Source: Siphonodentalium dalli (lineage: Eukaryota > Mollusca > Scaphopoda > Gadilida > Siphonodentaliidae). Taken from it: 64,000 nt of DNA. A model generated the notes under the pieces. That model was not told where the DNA came from. It saw only the letters and a list, made by a program, of their open reading frames with translations, and searched no databases. The DNA lies in NCBI GenBank assembly GCA_032622095.1, contig CP136061.1:200314244-200378243 (forward strand), read 5' to 3'. A program made the translations under genes and the position numbers. Position 1 is the first letter of the stretch. Each line of letters starts with the position of its first letter. Below, in pieces: positions 35,180 to 48,171 of this stretch.

Positions 35180-36112
35180 TTTTTTTTGTTTAAACATATT
35201 TTATTGCAATATAATATTACAAGAGGGATCGGGGCACAAGTTTTAACAACTTAAATCCGCCCCTCTCCCATTAACATTTTAACAAATATAACGTAGATGA
35301 CGAACATAACATATATACAGGATGATGTATGGTGTGGTTGTGATGTTGTCAGTCCTATCTTGCTTTTGAAATTTCATCTGAGGTAGTCAACATTTGTAAC
35401 GCAAAGGAGGATCTCGCCTATATGTGTTAGCGGAGGGGCCTAATTAAATCGTTTCGTTGATGAAATGTATGAATAAACAAAATGGAAAAGGATGTCATTG
35501 CGTCGATTCGATTCTGATGATATCCCTGCATGTGAGTAAGGAGGAAATGTTAGATATTATAAATTTGTGGGCTGCAATCTTATTGAAGATTTATCATCTT
35601 TCGGTTGCATACAGAGGACACTCAAAGAAATAATGAAAGGCATCTTCGACTTCGTATCCACATGTGCAATTAGAGGTATCAGAGATAACATTGTTGTACA
35701 AATCTCATTTTAGTTCACCACAATAGTTGCGAATTATGCAGTGTAAGATGCTTAGTTTTCTTGGACCATTAATAAAGAATTGGGGAGGTTTCGTGGGCGG
35801 GTCAATTAATTTCAATTCATCTTAAATTCAGGAAGAGTACTTACATTTGTAATAGGCTTTGGTAGTTTATTCCAAGATAACGTACTTTTAGGTAAATAAG
35901 AGTTTCTGAAATGTTCTGTATGCGAACGGTATGAATAGAATTTATCAGGTTCGCGCATATCATATCGATTACTGGATCGGGGTGGCAACAATAGCGTGAG
36001 GTAGTTAGGGACTTGGTTGTTTATTATTTTTAACATGGTGTGCAACTCGTGGAGTTCTCGTCGAATTTCAAGCCTTGGCCATCCTACTTCGTCAAACAAG
36101 CGATTTATATCT
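35180..36112 (-). mobile_element. Jockey-like retroelement 3' end (array unit 1)
   Basis: The poly-A tail (plus-strand T-run near 35180) is preceded on the minus strand by AATAAA. Upstream is the C-terminal coding region with GWPRLEIRRELHELHTML, NYLTLLLPPRSSNRYDMRE and TEHFRNSYLPKSTLSWNKL, the usual end of Jockey-group ORF2 proteins. This copy carries a 1-bp deletion that ends the frame early at 35812. The unit breakpoint, not reverse transcription, seems to define the 5' limit at 36112. Confidence 0.85.
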
Positions 36113-39100
36113 ACAAAAATCAAAGTTAATGTCATTAATTGATGTACCTTTGTTATTAACATTTTAATGGTGTTAAAAATTATCTTAAAAACGTACCTTT
36201 CCATGAATAAGTCAGAAACTTAAAATAAAGAATTAATGCAATTAAATATTTAAGGTAATGCAATTACATATTTATGTTTAACATGTTTGTCCCATGCCAG
36301 GTGGATCCTAATACAGTCTGCTGGATGAACACATTATTTTGGTGAGCTACAAGGTACATGTATATGCAGGATACACTTTGTCCTTTTTGTCAGTATGAAA
36401 TCATTTAGACGGCAAATTAAAGCGGGGTTCAAAAAACAAATTCCTGAGAAATAATTTTCCCCAGAACCAAGACATATACAAAATCTTTCATTACATGTAT
36501 TCCTATTTTGCATTAGCATGGTCATATATTCTAATTTGTTCAAAACGTTACGCTCGTATAATTGTATGAGCCCCAGTTGACACATGACCGTATGGAGAGA
36601 ATCCCGGACATTTCCCCACCGGACATTTCCCCACCCGCCCTTGAAATGGCAAAGCGGACATTTCCTCACCCGGACATTTCCCCACCGGACATTTACCCAC
36701 CTTTGACTGTTACTATAGAGGCGTGTGGTATATTGACTCATACTATGGGTATGTGTTAAAATCAATGTTTATTTCAATGAACGAAATTATATACATATAC
36801 ACAGCAAGAACAATAAATAGTAACGATACATTTAACAACAACACTTAATCTTTCTTGACTCTGATCGAATGGCCAATGATGTCGAGGAAATCTTTCATGC
36901 TCTTCATGCCGCTGTCGAAATCCACACACAGCCCCCTCGGAGCCCCCCCCCCCCCTTTGGACCGTTTTTTTTTGTTTAAACATATTTTATTGCAATATAA
37001 TATTACAAGAGGGATCGGGGCACAAGTTTTAACAACTTAAATCCGCCCCTCTCCCATTAACATTTTAACAAATATAACGTAGATGACGAACATAACATAT
37101 ATACAGGATTGATGTATGGTGTGGTTGTGATGTTGTCAGTCCTATCTTGCTTTTGAAATTTCATCTGAGGTAGTCAACATTTGTAACGCAAAGGATGATC
37201 TCGCCTATATTTGTTAGCGGAGGGGCCTAATTAAATCGTTTCGTTGATGAAATGTATGAAAAAACAAAATGGAAAAGGATGTCATTGCGTCGATTCGATT
37301 CTGATGATATCCCTGCATGTGAGTAGGGAGGAAATGTTAGATATTATAAATTTGTGGGCTGCAATCTTATTGAAGATTTATCATCTTTCGGTTGCATACA
37401 GAGGACACTCAAAGAAATAATGAAAGGCATCTTCGACTTCGTATCCACATGTGCAATTAGAGGTATCAGAGATAACATTGTTGTACAAATCTCATTTTAG
37501 TTCACCACAATAGTTGCGAATTATGCAGTGTAAGATGCTTAGTTTTCTTGGACCATTAATAAAGAATTGGGGAGGTTTCGTGGGCGGGTCAATTAATTTC
37601 AAATTCATCTTAAATTCAGGAAGAGTACTTACATTTGTAATAGGCTTTGGTAGTTTATTCCAAGATAACGTACTTTTAGGTAAATAAGAGTTTCTGAAAT
37701 GTTCTGTATGCGAACGGTATGAATAGAATTTATCAGGTTCGCGCATATCATATCGATTACTGGATCGGGGTGGCAACAATAGCGTGAGGTAGTTAGGGAC
37801 TTGGTTGTTTATTATTTTTAACATGGTGTGCAACTCGTGGAGTTCTCGTCGAATTTCAAGCCTTGGCCATCCTACTTCGTCAAACAAGCGATTTATATCT
37901 ACAAAAATCAAAGTTAATGTCATTAATTGATGTACCTTTGTTATTAACATTTTAATGGTGTTAAAAATTATCTTAAAAACGTACCTTTCCATGAATAAGT
38001 CAGAAACTTAAAATAAAGAATTAATGCAATTAAATATTTAAGGTAATGCAATTACATATTTATGTTTAACATGTTTGTCCCATGCCAGGTGGATCCTAAT
38101 ACAGTCTGCTGGATGAACACATTATTTTGGTGAGCTACAAGGTACATGTATATGCAGGATACACTTTGTCCTTTTTGTCAGTATGAAATCATTTAGACGG
38201 CAAATTAAAGCGGGGTTCAAAAAACAAATTCCTGAGAAATAATTTTCCCCAGAACCACGACATATACAAAATCTTTCATTACATGTATTCCTATTTTGCA
38301 TTAGCATGGTCATATATTCTAATTTGTTCAAAACGTTACGCTCGTATAATTGTATGAGCCCCAGTTGACACATGACCGTATGGAGAGAATCCCGGACATT
38401 TCCCCACCGGACATTTCCCCACCCGCCCTTGAAATGGCAAAGCGGACATTTCCTCACCCGGACATTTCCCCACCGGACATTTACCCACCTTTGACTGTTA
38501 CTATAGAGGCGTGTGGTATATTGACTCATACTATGGGTATGTGTTAAAATCAATGTTTATTTCAATGAACGAAATTATATACATATACACAGCAAGAAAA
38601 TAAATAGTAACGATACATTTAACAACAACACTTAATCTTTCTTGACTCTGATCGAATGGCCAATGATGTCGAGGAAATCTTTCATGCTCTTCATGCCGCT
38701 GTCGAAATCCACACACAGCCCCCTCGGAGCCCCCCCCCTTTGGACCGTTTTTTTTTGTTTAAACATATTTTATTGCAATATAATATTACAAGAGGGATCG
38801 GGGCACAAGTTTTAACAACTTAAATCCGCCCCTCTCCCATTAACATTTTAACAAATATAACGTAGATGACGAACATAACATATATACAGGATGATGTATG
38901 GTGTGGTTGTGATGTTGTCAGTCCTATCTTGCTTTTGAAATTTCATCTGAGGTAGTCAACATTTGTAACGCAAAGGAGGATCTCGCCTATATGTGTTAGC
39001 GGAGGGGCCTAATTAAATCGTTTCGTTGATGAAATGTATGAATAAACAAAATGGAAAAGGATGTCATTGCGTCGATTCGATTCTGATGATATCCCTGCAT

Positions 39101-42100
39101 GTGAGTAAGGAGGAAATGTTAGATATTATAAATTTGTGGGCTGCAATCTTATTGAAGATTTATCATCTTTCGGTTGCATACAGAGGACACTCAAAGAAAT
39201 AATGAAAGGCATCTTCGACTTCGTATCCACATGTGCAATTAGAGGTATCAGAGATAACATTGTTGTACAAATCTCATTTTAGTTCACCACAATAGTTGCG
39301 AATTATGCAGTGTAAGATGCTTAGTTTTCTTGGACCATTAATAAAGAATTGGGGAGGTTTCGTGGGCGGGTCAATTAATTTCAAATTCATCTTAAATTCA
39401 GGAAGAGTACTTACATTTGTAATAGGCTTTGGTAGTTTATTCCAAGATAACGTACTTTTAGGTAAATAAGAGTTTCTGAAATGTTCTGTATGCGAACGGT
39501 ATGAATAGAATTTATCAGGTTCGCGCATATCATATCGATTACTGGATCGGGGTGGCAACAATAGCGTGAGGTAGTTAGGGACTTGGTTGTTTATTATTTT
39601 TAACATGGTGTGCAACTCGTGGAGTTCTCGTCGAATTTCAAGCCTTGGCCATCCTACTTCGTCAAACAAGCGATTTATATCTACAAAAATCAAAGTTAAT
39701 GTCATTAATTGATGTACCTTTGTTATTAACATTTTAATGGTGTTAAAAATTATCTTAAAAACGTACCTTTCCATGAATAAGTCAGAAACTTAAAATAAAG
39801 AATTAATGCAATTAAATATTTAAGGTAATGCAATTACATATTTATGTTTAACATGTTTGTCCCATGCCAGGTGGATCCTAATACAGTCTGCTGGATGAAC
39901 ACATTATTTTGGTGAGCTACAAGGTACATGTATATGCAGGATACACTTTGTCCTTTTTGTCAGTATGAAATCATTTAGACGGCAAATTAAAGCGGGGTTC
40001 AAAAAACAAATTCCTGAGAAATAATTTTCCCCAGAACCAAGACATATACAAAATCTTTCATTACATGTATTCCTATTTTGCATTAGCATGGTCATATATT
40101 CTAATTTGTTCAAAACGTTACGCTCGTATAATTGTATGAGCCCCAGTTGACACATGACCGTATGGAGAGAATCCCGGACATTTCCCCACCGGACATTTCC
40201 CCACCCGCCCTTGAAATGGCAAAGCGGACATTTCCTCACCCGGACATTTCCCCACCGGACATTTACCCACCTTTGACTGTTACTATAGAGGCGTGTGGTA
40301 TATTGACTCATACTATGGGTATGTGTTAAAATCAATGTTTATTTCAATGAACGAAATTATATACATATACACAGCAAGAACAATAAATAGTAACGATACA
40401 TTTAACAACAACACTTAATCTTTCTTGACTCTGATCGAATGGCCAATGATGTCGAGGAAATCTTTCATGCTCTTCATGCCGCTGTCGAAATCCACACACA
40501 GCCCCCTCGGAGCCCCCCCCCCCCCTTTGGACCGTTTTTTTTTTGTTTAAACATATTTTATTGCAATATAATATTACAAGAGGGATCGGGGCACAAGTTT
40601 TAACAACTTAAATCCGCCCCTCTCCCATTAACATTTTAACAAATATAACGTAGATGACGAACATAACATATATACAGGATTGATGTATGGTGTGGTTGTG
40701 ATGTTGTCAGTCCTATCTTGCTTTTGAAATTTCATCTGAGGTAGTCAACATTTGTAACGCAAAGGAGGATCTCGCCTATATTTGTTAGCGGAGGGGCCTA
40801 ATTAAATCGTTTCGTTGATGAAATGTATGAAAAAACAAAATGGAAAAGGATGTCATTGCGTCGATTCGATTCTGATGATATCCCTGCATGTGAGTAGGGA
40901 GGAAATGTTAGATATTATAAATTTGTGGGCTGCAATCTTATTGAAGATTTATCATCTTTCGGTTGCATACAGAGGACACTCAAAGAAATAATGAAAGGCA
41001 TCTTCGACTTCGTATCCACATGTGCAATTAGAGGTATCAGAGATAACATTGTTGTACAAATCTCATTTTAGTTCACCACAATAGTTGCGAATTATGCAGT
41101 GTAAGATGCTTAGTTTTCTTGGACCATTAATAAAGAATTGGGGAGGTTTCGTGGGCGGGTCAATTAATTTCAAATTCATCTTAAATTCAGGAAGAGTACT
41201 TACATTTGTAATAGGCTTTGGTAGTTTATTCCAAGATAACGTACTTTTAGGTAAATAAGAGTTTCTGAAATGTTCTGTATGCGAACGGTATGAATAGAAT
41301 TTATCAGGTTCGCGCATATCATATCGATTACTGGATCGGGGTGGCAACAATAGCGTGAGGTAGTTAGGGACTTGGTTGTTTATTATTTTTAACATGGTGT
41401 GCAACTCGTGGAGTTCTCGTCGAATTTCAAGCCTTGGCCATCCTACTTCGTCAAACAAGCGATTTATATCTACAAAAATCAAAGTTAATGTCATTAATTG
41501 ATGTACCTTTGTTATTAACATTTTAATGGTGTTAAAAATTATCTTAAAAACGTACCTTTCCATGAATAAGTCAGAAACTTAAAATAAAGAATTAATGCAA
41601 TTAAATATTTAAGGTAATGCAATTACATATTTATGTTTAACATGTTTGTCCCATGCCAGGTGGATCCTAATACAGTCTGCTGGATGAACACATTATTTTG
41701 GTGAGCTACAAGGTACATGTATATGCAGGATACACTTTGTCCTTTTTGTCAGTATGAAATCATTTAGACGGCAAATTAAAGCGGGGTTCAAAAAACAAAT
41801 TCCTGAGAAATAATTTTCCCCAGAACCACGACATATACAAAATCTTTCATTACATGTATTCCTATTTTGCATTAGCATGGTCATATATTCTAATTTGTTC
41901 AAAACGTTACGCTCGTATAATTGTATGAGCCCCAGTTGACACATGACCGTATGGAGAGAATCCCGGACATTTCCCCACCGGACATTTCCCCACCCGCCCT
42001 TGAAATGGCAAAGCGGACATTTCCTCACCCGGACATTTCCCCACCGGACATTTACCCACCTTTGACTGTTACTATAGAGGCGTGTGGTATATTGACTCAT

Positions 42101-42318
42101 ACTATGGGTATGTGTTAAAATCAATGTTTATTTCAATGAACGAAATTATATACATATACACAGCAAGAAAATAAATAGTAACGATACATTTAACAACAAC
42201 ACTTAATCTTTCTTGACTCTGATCGAATGGCCAATGATGTCGAGGAAATCTTTCATGCTCTTCATGCCGCTGTCGAAATCCACACACAGCCCCCTCGGAG
42301 CCCCCCCCCTTTGGACCG

Positions 42319-45257
42319 TTTTTTTTTGTTTAAACATATTTTATTGCAATATAATATTACAAGAGGGATCGGGGCACAAGTTTTAACAACTTAAATCCGC
42401 CCCTCTCCCATTAACATTTTAACAAATATAACGTAGATGACGAACATAACATATATACAGGATTGATGTATGGTGTGGTTGTGATGTTGTCAGTCCTATC
42501 TTGCTTTTGAAATTTCATCTGAGGTAGTCAACATTTGTAACGCAAAGGAGGATCTCGCCTATATTTGTTAGCGGAGGGGCCTAATTAAATCGTTTCGTTG
42601 ATGAAATGTATGAAAAAACAAAATGGAAAAGGATGTCATTGCGTCGATTCGATTCTGATGATATCCCTGCATGTGAGTAGGGAGGAAATGTTAGATATTA
42701 TAAATTTGTGGGCTGCAATCTTATTGAAGATTTATCATCTTTCGGTTGCATACAGAGGACACTCAAAGAAATAATGAAAGGCATCTTCGACTTCGTATCC
42801 ACATGTGCAATTAGAGGTATCAGAGATAACATTGTTGTACAAATCTCATTTTAGTTCACCACAATAGTTGCGAATTATGCAGTGTAAGATGCTTAGTTTT
42901 CTTGGACCATTAATAAAGAATTGGGGAGGTTTCGTGGGCGGGTCAATTAATTTCAAATTCATCTTAAATTCAGGAAGAGTACTTACATTTGTAATAGGCT
43001 TTGGTAGTTTATTCCAAGATAACGTACTTTTAGGTAAATAAGAGTTTCTGAAATGTTCTGTATGCGAACGGTATGAATAGAATTTATCAGGTTCGCGCAT
43101 ATCATATCGATTACTGGATCGGGGTGGCAACAATAGCGTGAGGTAGTTAGGGACTTGGTTGTTTATTATTTTTAACATGGTGTGCAACTCGTGGAGTTCT
43201 CGTCGAATTTCAAGCCTTGGCCATCCTACTTCGTCAAACAAGCGATTTATATCTACGGAACGCGTTAATCATGTTACTATTCTTGCAGCATCCTTGTGTC
43301 TGTCATCGAACTTTTTTAATAAGTAATCTGTTGCTGTGTCCCACACTACATCGGCATAGTCTATAATTGGTAATATATATGCTATGTACATTTTTTCAAG
43401 CGACTTTCGGTCTAGGTCGTACTTCAGTCTTCTTAATTGTGAGAGACGCGATGTTGCTTTGTTTGCTATTGTATTTATATGAGTGTTCCAGTTTAGATTC
43501 GATTGTATTTCAAGTCAAAGATGTTTGTGTGAGTTTGTAAATAATACACTTTCTTGTTCGAATTTTAAAGGCACGTGCGGCCTTAATTGTCGAAAATATT
43601 AATTTTTGTTCCAAACACCGTAAACAGAAAAACAGTAAAACGCATACAGCTCCGTTCACATATACCATGACCATCGCGTAAACAGCATGTTATCATAGAG
43701 ACCTACTATATTTTACCTAAGAAGAGACTGATTGTGTTACAGAAGACAGCACAATGCTACTGGCTAATCACACACAAATGGCATTAACGCTCTTTATTAG
43801 TTCCATATCAGGTATTCACCAACAAAGAACGCTCTTTATGTTTACCATCATAATATAAACAAACACCAGAAAAGTAACTTTTTATGCCTTTGTTTACATA
43901 ACAATGGTCAAACATATGACCATAACGTACTGCTTATGTGATATTTCTTATTTGTATACGGACAAAGTCTATCTACATTTTGATGTTCTTTCTGTTTGTG
44001 GCGGTTTTTGACGGGTGGAGATATTTTCACAGGATACCCACCGCCAAGGCCAACCGTGTCTTTAAACTCGGGGTCACGTTGTTATTTGTACGGTAAAAGG
44101 AAATTGCCCTAGTTTTCGTTGGGTTAAATTTAACTATAGCCATTTATTTGCCCAGTCTGCGACTCTTTCAAGGTCATCGTTCATGTTCTTGGTTAGGATA
44201 TCGATGTCATAATGGGTAGTCATAAGGCAAGTATCGTCCACGTACATTCTTGTGGTTGCATTAATGTGATCAGGGAGGTCGTCTATATAAACTGAAAATA
44301 GGAAAGGGCCAATAATTGAGCCTTGAGGGACACCACTGGGATAACTTAAAAATTTGAGAAGGAGTTGTTCACTAAGACCCTTTGTTTGCGATTGAACAGG
44401 TAATCTTTTAGCCATTCTAAGAGATTTCCAGAGACTCCATATTGTTCCAATTTATAAAGCAGCCCCCGGTGCCATTCTCTCTCGAATGCCTTTGATATAT
44501 CAAAAAAATACTGCACATGTATAAAGGCTGTTGTCGAGACTATGGCACAGGTTGTGATATAGTTCGATTAAATTATTTTCCGTGAAGTATGTCATAATAT
44601 GTTGTATGACCACTTTTTCGAAGATTTTGCCTAATGTCGGAAGGAGAGATATTGGTCGGTAATTTGCGGAATCGGCTGGGTCGCCTTTTTTGAAAATAGG
44701 GATGACGTTTGCCTTTTTCCAGGTCATTGGAAACTTACCAAGATCCAATGATTTTATATACATTATTAATAGGGGGATTGCGATATTTTCGGCAGTACTA
44801 TGCAACATTTTTGGCTGATGCTATCGTGACCATACGCCTTATTTAAATTTAATGATTTTATAGCGCACACGATACTTTGATATGTGATTGGGATTTCGGA
44901 TAGTATGTTATTGGATCTACGAGGGAAATAAGGGAGATTTTTGGCATCGTCTTGTATAGTGGCATTAGAAATGAATCTTGCGTTGAGACACCTAGCTTTT
45001 TCGTAAACATCGGTTGCATATGATTTCCCTTCCATCAATACGTCGCCATTGGGGCTATACAGAGGTGGGGTATTCGTAGATTTCTTTTTGCTAAGTAGGT
45101 AATTCATAATATGCCAGAAATCGCGGGGAGTGGGGGGTTTCATTTAGTTTCTCCTCAAGTTTAGTTTCCAATTGAGATTTTGCATACTTTTTCATGTTGT
45201 TAACTTTATTTCTAATATCCTTGTATTTTCTCCAAGTGTGCTCTGAATTTCGTTTAA
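42319..45257 (-). pseudogene. Jockey-like non-LTR retrotransposon, long copy, with nested MITE
   Basis: Minus-strand frames run in order from the linker with WRKYKDIRNK upstream of 45143, to 45143-44766 (linker and start of RT, SLNLNKAYGHDSISQ), 44808-44500 (FPMTWKKANVIPIFKKGD and NYRPISLLPTLGKIFEKVV), 44415-44134 (GVPQGSIIGPFLFSVYIDDL and the catalytic YVDD), then 43241-42846 (thumb and C-terminus) and a 3' UTR with AATAAA and poly-A near 42319. Frameshifts occur near 44790 and 44450, and MITE copy C (43569-44061) splits the region after YVDD. No endonuclease domain is seen upstream; MITE copy D sits at the 5' edge. It is inactive. The Jockey-group call is by motif resemblance. Confidence 0.88.
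43569..44061 (+). mobile_element. TTAA MITE family, copy C
   Basis: Flanked by TTAA at 43565-43568 and 44062-44065. It is inserted within the Jockey-like RT gene. The 54847-55339 copy is its duplicate. Confidence 0.92.
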
Positions 45258-45751
45258 AGGCACGTGCGGCCTTAATTGTCGAAAATATTCATATTTGTTC
45301 CAAATACCGTAAACAGAAAAACATTAAAACGCATACAGTTCCGTTCATATATACCATGACCATCGCGTAAACAGCATGTTATCATAAATACCTACTATAT
45401 TTTACATAATCAAGAGTCTGATTGTGTTACAGAAGACAACACAATGCTACTGGCTAATAACACACAAATGGCATAAACGCTCTTTATTAGATCCATATTA
45501 GGTATTCACCAACAAAGAACGCTCTTTATGTTTACCATCATATTATAAACAAACACCTGAAAAGTAACTTTTTATGCTTTTGTTTACATAGCAATGGTCA
45601 AACATATGACCATACCATACTGTTTATGCGATATTTCTTAGTTGTATACGGACAAAGTCTATCTACATTTTGATGTTCTTTCTGTTTGTGGTGGTTTTTG
45701 ACGGGTGGAGATATTTTCACAGGATACCCACCACCAAGGCCAACCGTGTCT
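45258..45751 (+). mobile_element. TTAA MITE family, copy D
   Basis: Flanked by TTAA at 45254-45257 and 45752-45755. It is more divergent from copies B and C (ATTCATATTTG, CACCACCAAGG variants). It lies at the 5' edge of the Jockey-like copy. Confidence 0.92.
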
Positions 45752-45755
45752 TTAA

Positions 45756-47454
45756 TTTAGATTTACCTCGTATCTCGTTCTGTGCCTGGCATAGTTTGTT
45801 CACATTGCCGGCATTTCCCTCGAGGAAAAGGGGTTGTCTGAAGCATCCAGGGGCAATATGGTATCTGTATTCTTTGAATTAGTGCTGTACCTGGCATGAG
45901 ATTGTAATGAGATAGGCATCTCAATTGGGTGCTATCAGTGTGGCCATTGAAGTCAGAGGTCGTAAATTTCCAATCAATCTGCCATTGCCAGATGTTTGAC
46001 CGTTATCTATTACTGTCTTCCAATTGAACATATCAATAAAATCATGCATATAACTGGAATTTTAGCATCTTGTGTTTGTTAAATTGTTTGAGTAGACTCA
46101 ATGGATATTTTGATGAACATTTGATGCTGTCCTCATTCATTACTGCAGGCTACTTTTATGGTTCAGCCTAACATGCTATTTGGATAAAATTTCCAAATAA
46201 ACCAGCGAGTATGCTCAAAGTGTAAATAATGCAGTCGCATTCTGTCTTTTTAGTATATTCAGTTATTAGTGAGGACTGTACATATGGCATTTTATATAGC
46301 ATGTCCATATCAGTTATCGGTATTATATGTCTTATTGTGTAACCATGTAGGTCAATTCGATAGTATACGCATGCCATCCCTTGATGCCGTCATGTGCATG
46401 TTGATTGGTGTTCTATGGTTGAAGCCAGTAAAGTGATTGTGATTTTATACTCGATCCCTCAGTTTTCTTCAGAGGTTTTGTCGGCGCAAGTACAGTATGA
46501 TTACACATCGCCTGGAGTATTATGCATATCGACTTGCTATTTCAAAGTTTGTCGGTTTTATAGCTACTTTGTGCCCGCATATATCTGAATCTTAGTTTTA
46601 ACTTCGATGTGTGTTATTATCGGGCATATATGCATTGCATGTGTAGTCACTGGATGTATATTGATATGAAATACTAGATATGCCATGGCACTGACAAAGG
46701 ACATATCACGATGCCGTCGTGCATGTGCCTGGATGTGTAATATTAAAGCCATTTGCAACGTTTTGAATTTTTAAATCATCTGTCAGCTTTAAAATTAAAG
46801 ATATTTGGTCGGATTTTTTCCACCGACTTCCAGGATTTTTTCTTACAAGGACTTGCTTGGTTAGCCCTCTTAAGTGTGTTTGCTTTATAGACGTTGGCGA
46901 TTTGTATCTATTCGCATCAATCGCTTGTCACGCATGCTTGAGCCTTGAATCGATTGTGCCTGAAAGTAATGTTTCGCAATGTTTATACATTGCATGTATT
47001 GTGACTAGATATATAATAATATGAAATGCTGGATAAACCAAGACACTGTCAAAGTACATATAGGGATGCGGTCATGCATTTGCCTGGATGTTTACTAGTG
47101 AAGCCATTTGCGATATTTTGATTTTTCAAATCATCTGTCAGCTTTAAAATTAAGGAGTTGCTTATTTCTCCTTAACTTTGTTTGTTTTGAATTCTTTGTT
47201 GATTTTAGAACGAGTCACATTTGTTTGAACCTATTGTTGAGCCTCGTATGATAGTGTATATATAATCCCAGACTTATCACTGTTTACTCCATTGCATTGC
47301 AATATATGTCTTTAATTTGGTCACACCACATTTTTAGTTTCCCGTTTATAATATGTTACGCATATTACGATATCTTAATCTATGCTTTCAACAATTTCTT
47401 CACAATTTATTGGATGATCCTAATGATTATGACATTGGAATACTTGTATTATCA
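45756..47454. other. Unassigned, with a diverged ~352-bp direct repeat
   Basis: Segments at about 46625-46805 and 46977-47157 share CATTGCATGTRTWGTSACTRG-like, TGCCTGGATGT and ATCATCTGTCAGCTTTAAAA blocks in the same order, so part of this region is an old tandem duplication. The same stretch recurs at +11,278. No coding signal was recognised. Confidence 0.55.
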
Positions 47455-48171
47455 TCTTAATATATAAATGCGAATGTCTGTGTGTGTATGTGTGTTCCCT
47501 ATACACTTTGTGGTTTCTCGACCGATCGCCTCGAAATTTTGTATCTAGGCGTAACTTGACCCGGGGAAGGACATGGGCTGGGTACTGTTTGCGCCAGACG
47601 TGGCGTTTTCATGTTACGGGATCATTTTAATCCGTAACCATGTATTCATTTTTAACGTTACGTCATAGTTAAACGTTCAGTACAGAGGGCAATTACGCCG
47701 CTTCCGCGCATAAGTCAATTCGTTAAGCAACACATTAGCGGACATAATTAATTGCTCTTGCACTTTTTCGTCTATTTAGTAATGCCGCCGAAAAAAAAAG
47801 AAACTTAACTTGGCTCGCATTTCACAAAAAAACGAGGCGGAATCGGGCGACCAGACAGCGGGAATCCCCAGAGCAGCAGCGTAATAGTGTTTTTTTTTTA
47901 TTACATTTTCGGCAACTTTTATTCGAATTATCGTTACTCAACTGAATAAAGTGTGTTTTTAATACACCACACGAGTTCACCTTCTGTCAAATGTATTTTA
48001 AAATAAACACGCGGGGTGAATAAGTACGAGGGAGGTTATGGACACCCTCTTATAATGTGCCGTTATAAAATGTAACGCCCAAAATAATGTGTGTGTTCTT
48101 ACATGAAGCAGCCTATCTTTATTTGTTAAAATCTTTATTTTTCCCCGAGCATCGCCGGGTCCATCCTCTAG
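47455..48171 (+). mobile_element. Non-autonomous Helitron (717 bp), first of a head-to-tail pair
   Basis: It starts TC right after a host A (TCTTAATATATAAATGCG) and ends CTAG at 48168-48171. Eight bases before CTAG is a hairpin CCCG(A)GC-ATC-GCCGGG at 48144-48159. TC start, 3' hairpin, CTRR end and A/T insertion are the recognised Helitron features. No Rep/helicase is encoded. Confidence 0.68.

Larger units (their letters stand above)
34335..43256. repeat. Tandem array: five copies of a ~1.78-kb unit
   Basis: Units begin at 34335, 36113, 37901, 39683 and 41472 (ACAAAAATCAAAG) and the last ends at 43256. Each unit contains ~0.8 kb of unique sequence with a candidate terminal exon, a C-run, and ~0.93 kb of the 3' end of a minus-strand Jockey-like retroelement ending in its poly-A (poly-T on the plus strand). 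The fifth unit alone continues into the longer retroelement. Unit junctions share a 2-bp AC microhomology with both outer flanks. Unit 1 is the most divergent: it lacks a ~22-bp insertion present in the others near 36240 and has a 1-bp deletion in the RT remnant. The C-run is 20 or more bases in unit 1, about 13 in units 2 and 4 and about 9 in units 3 and 5. Confidence 0.95.
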
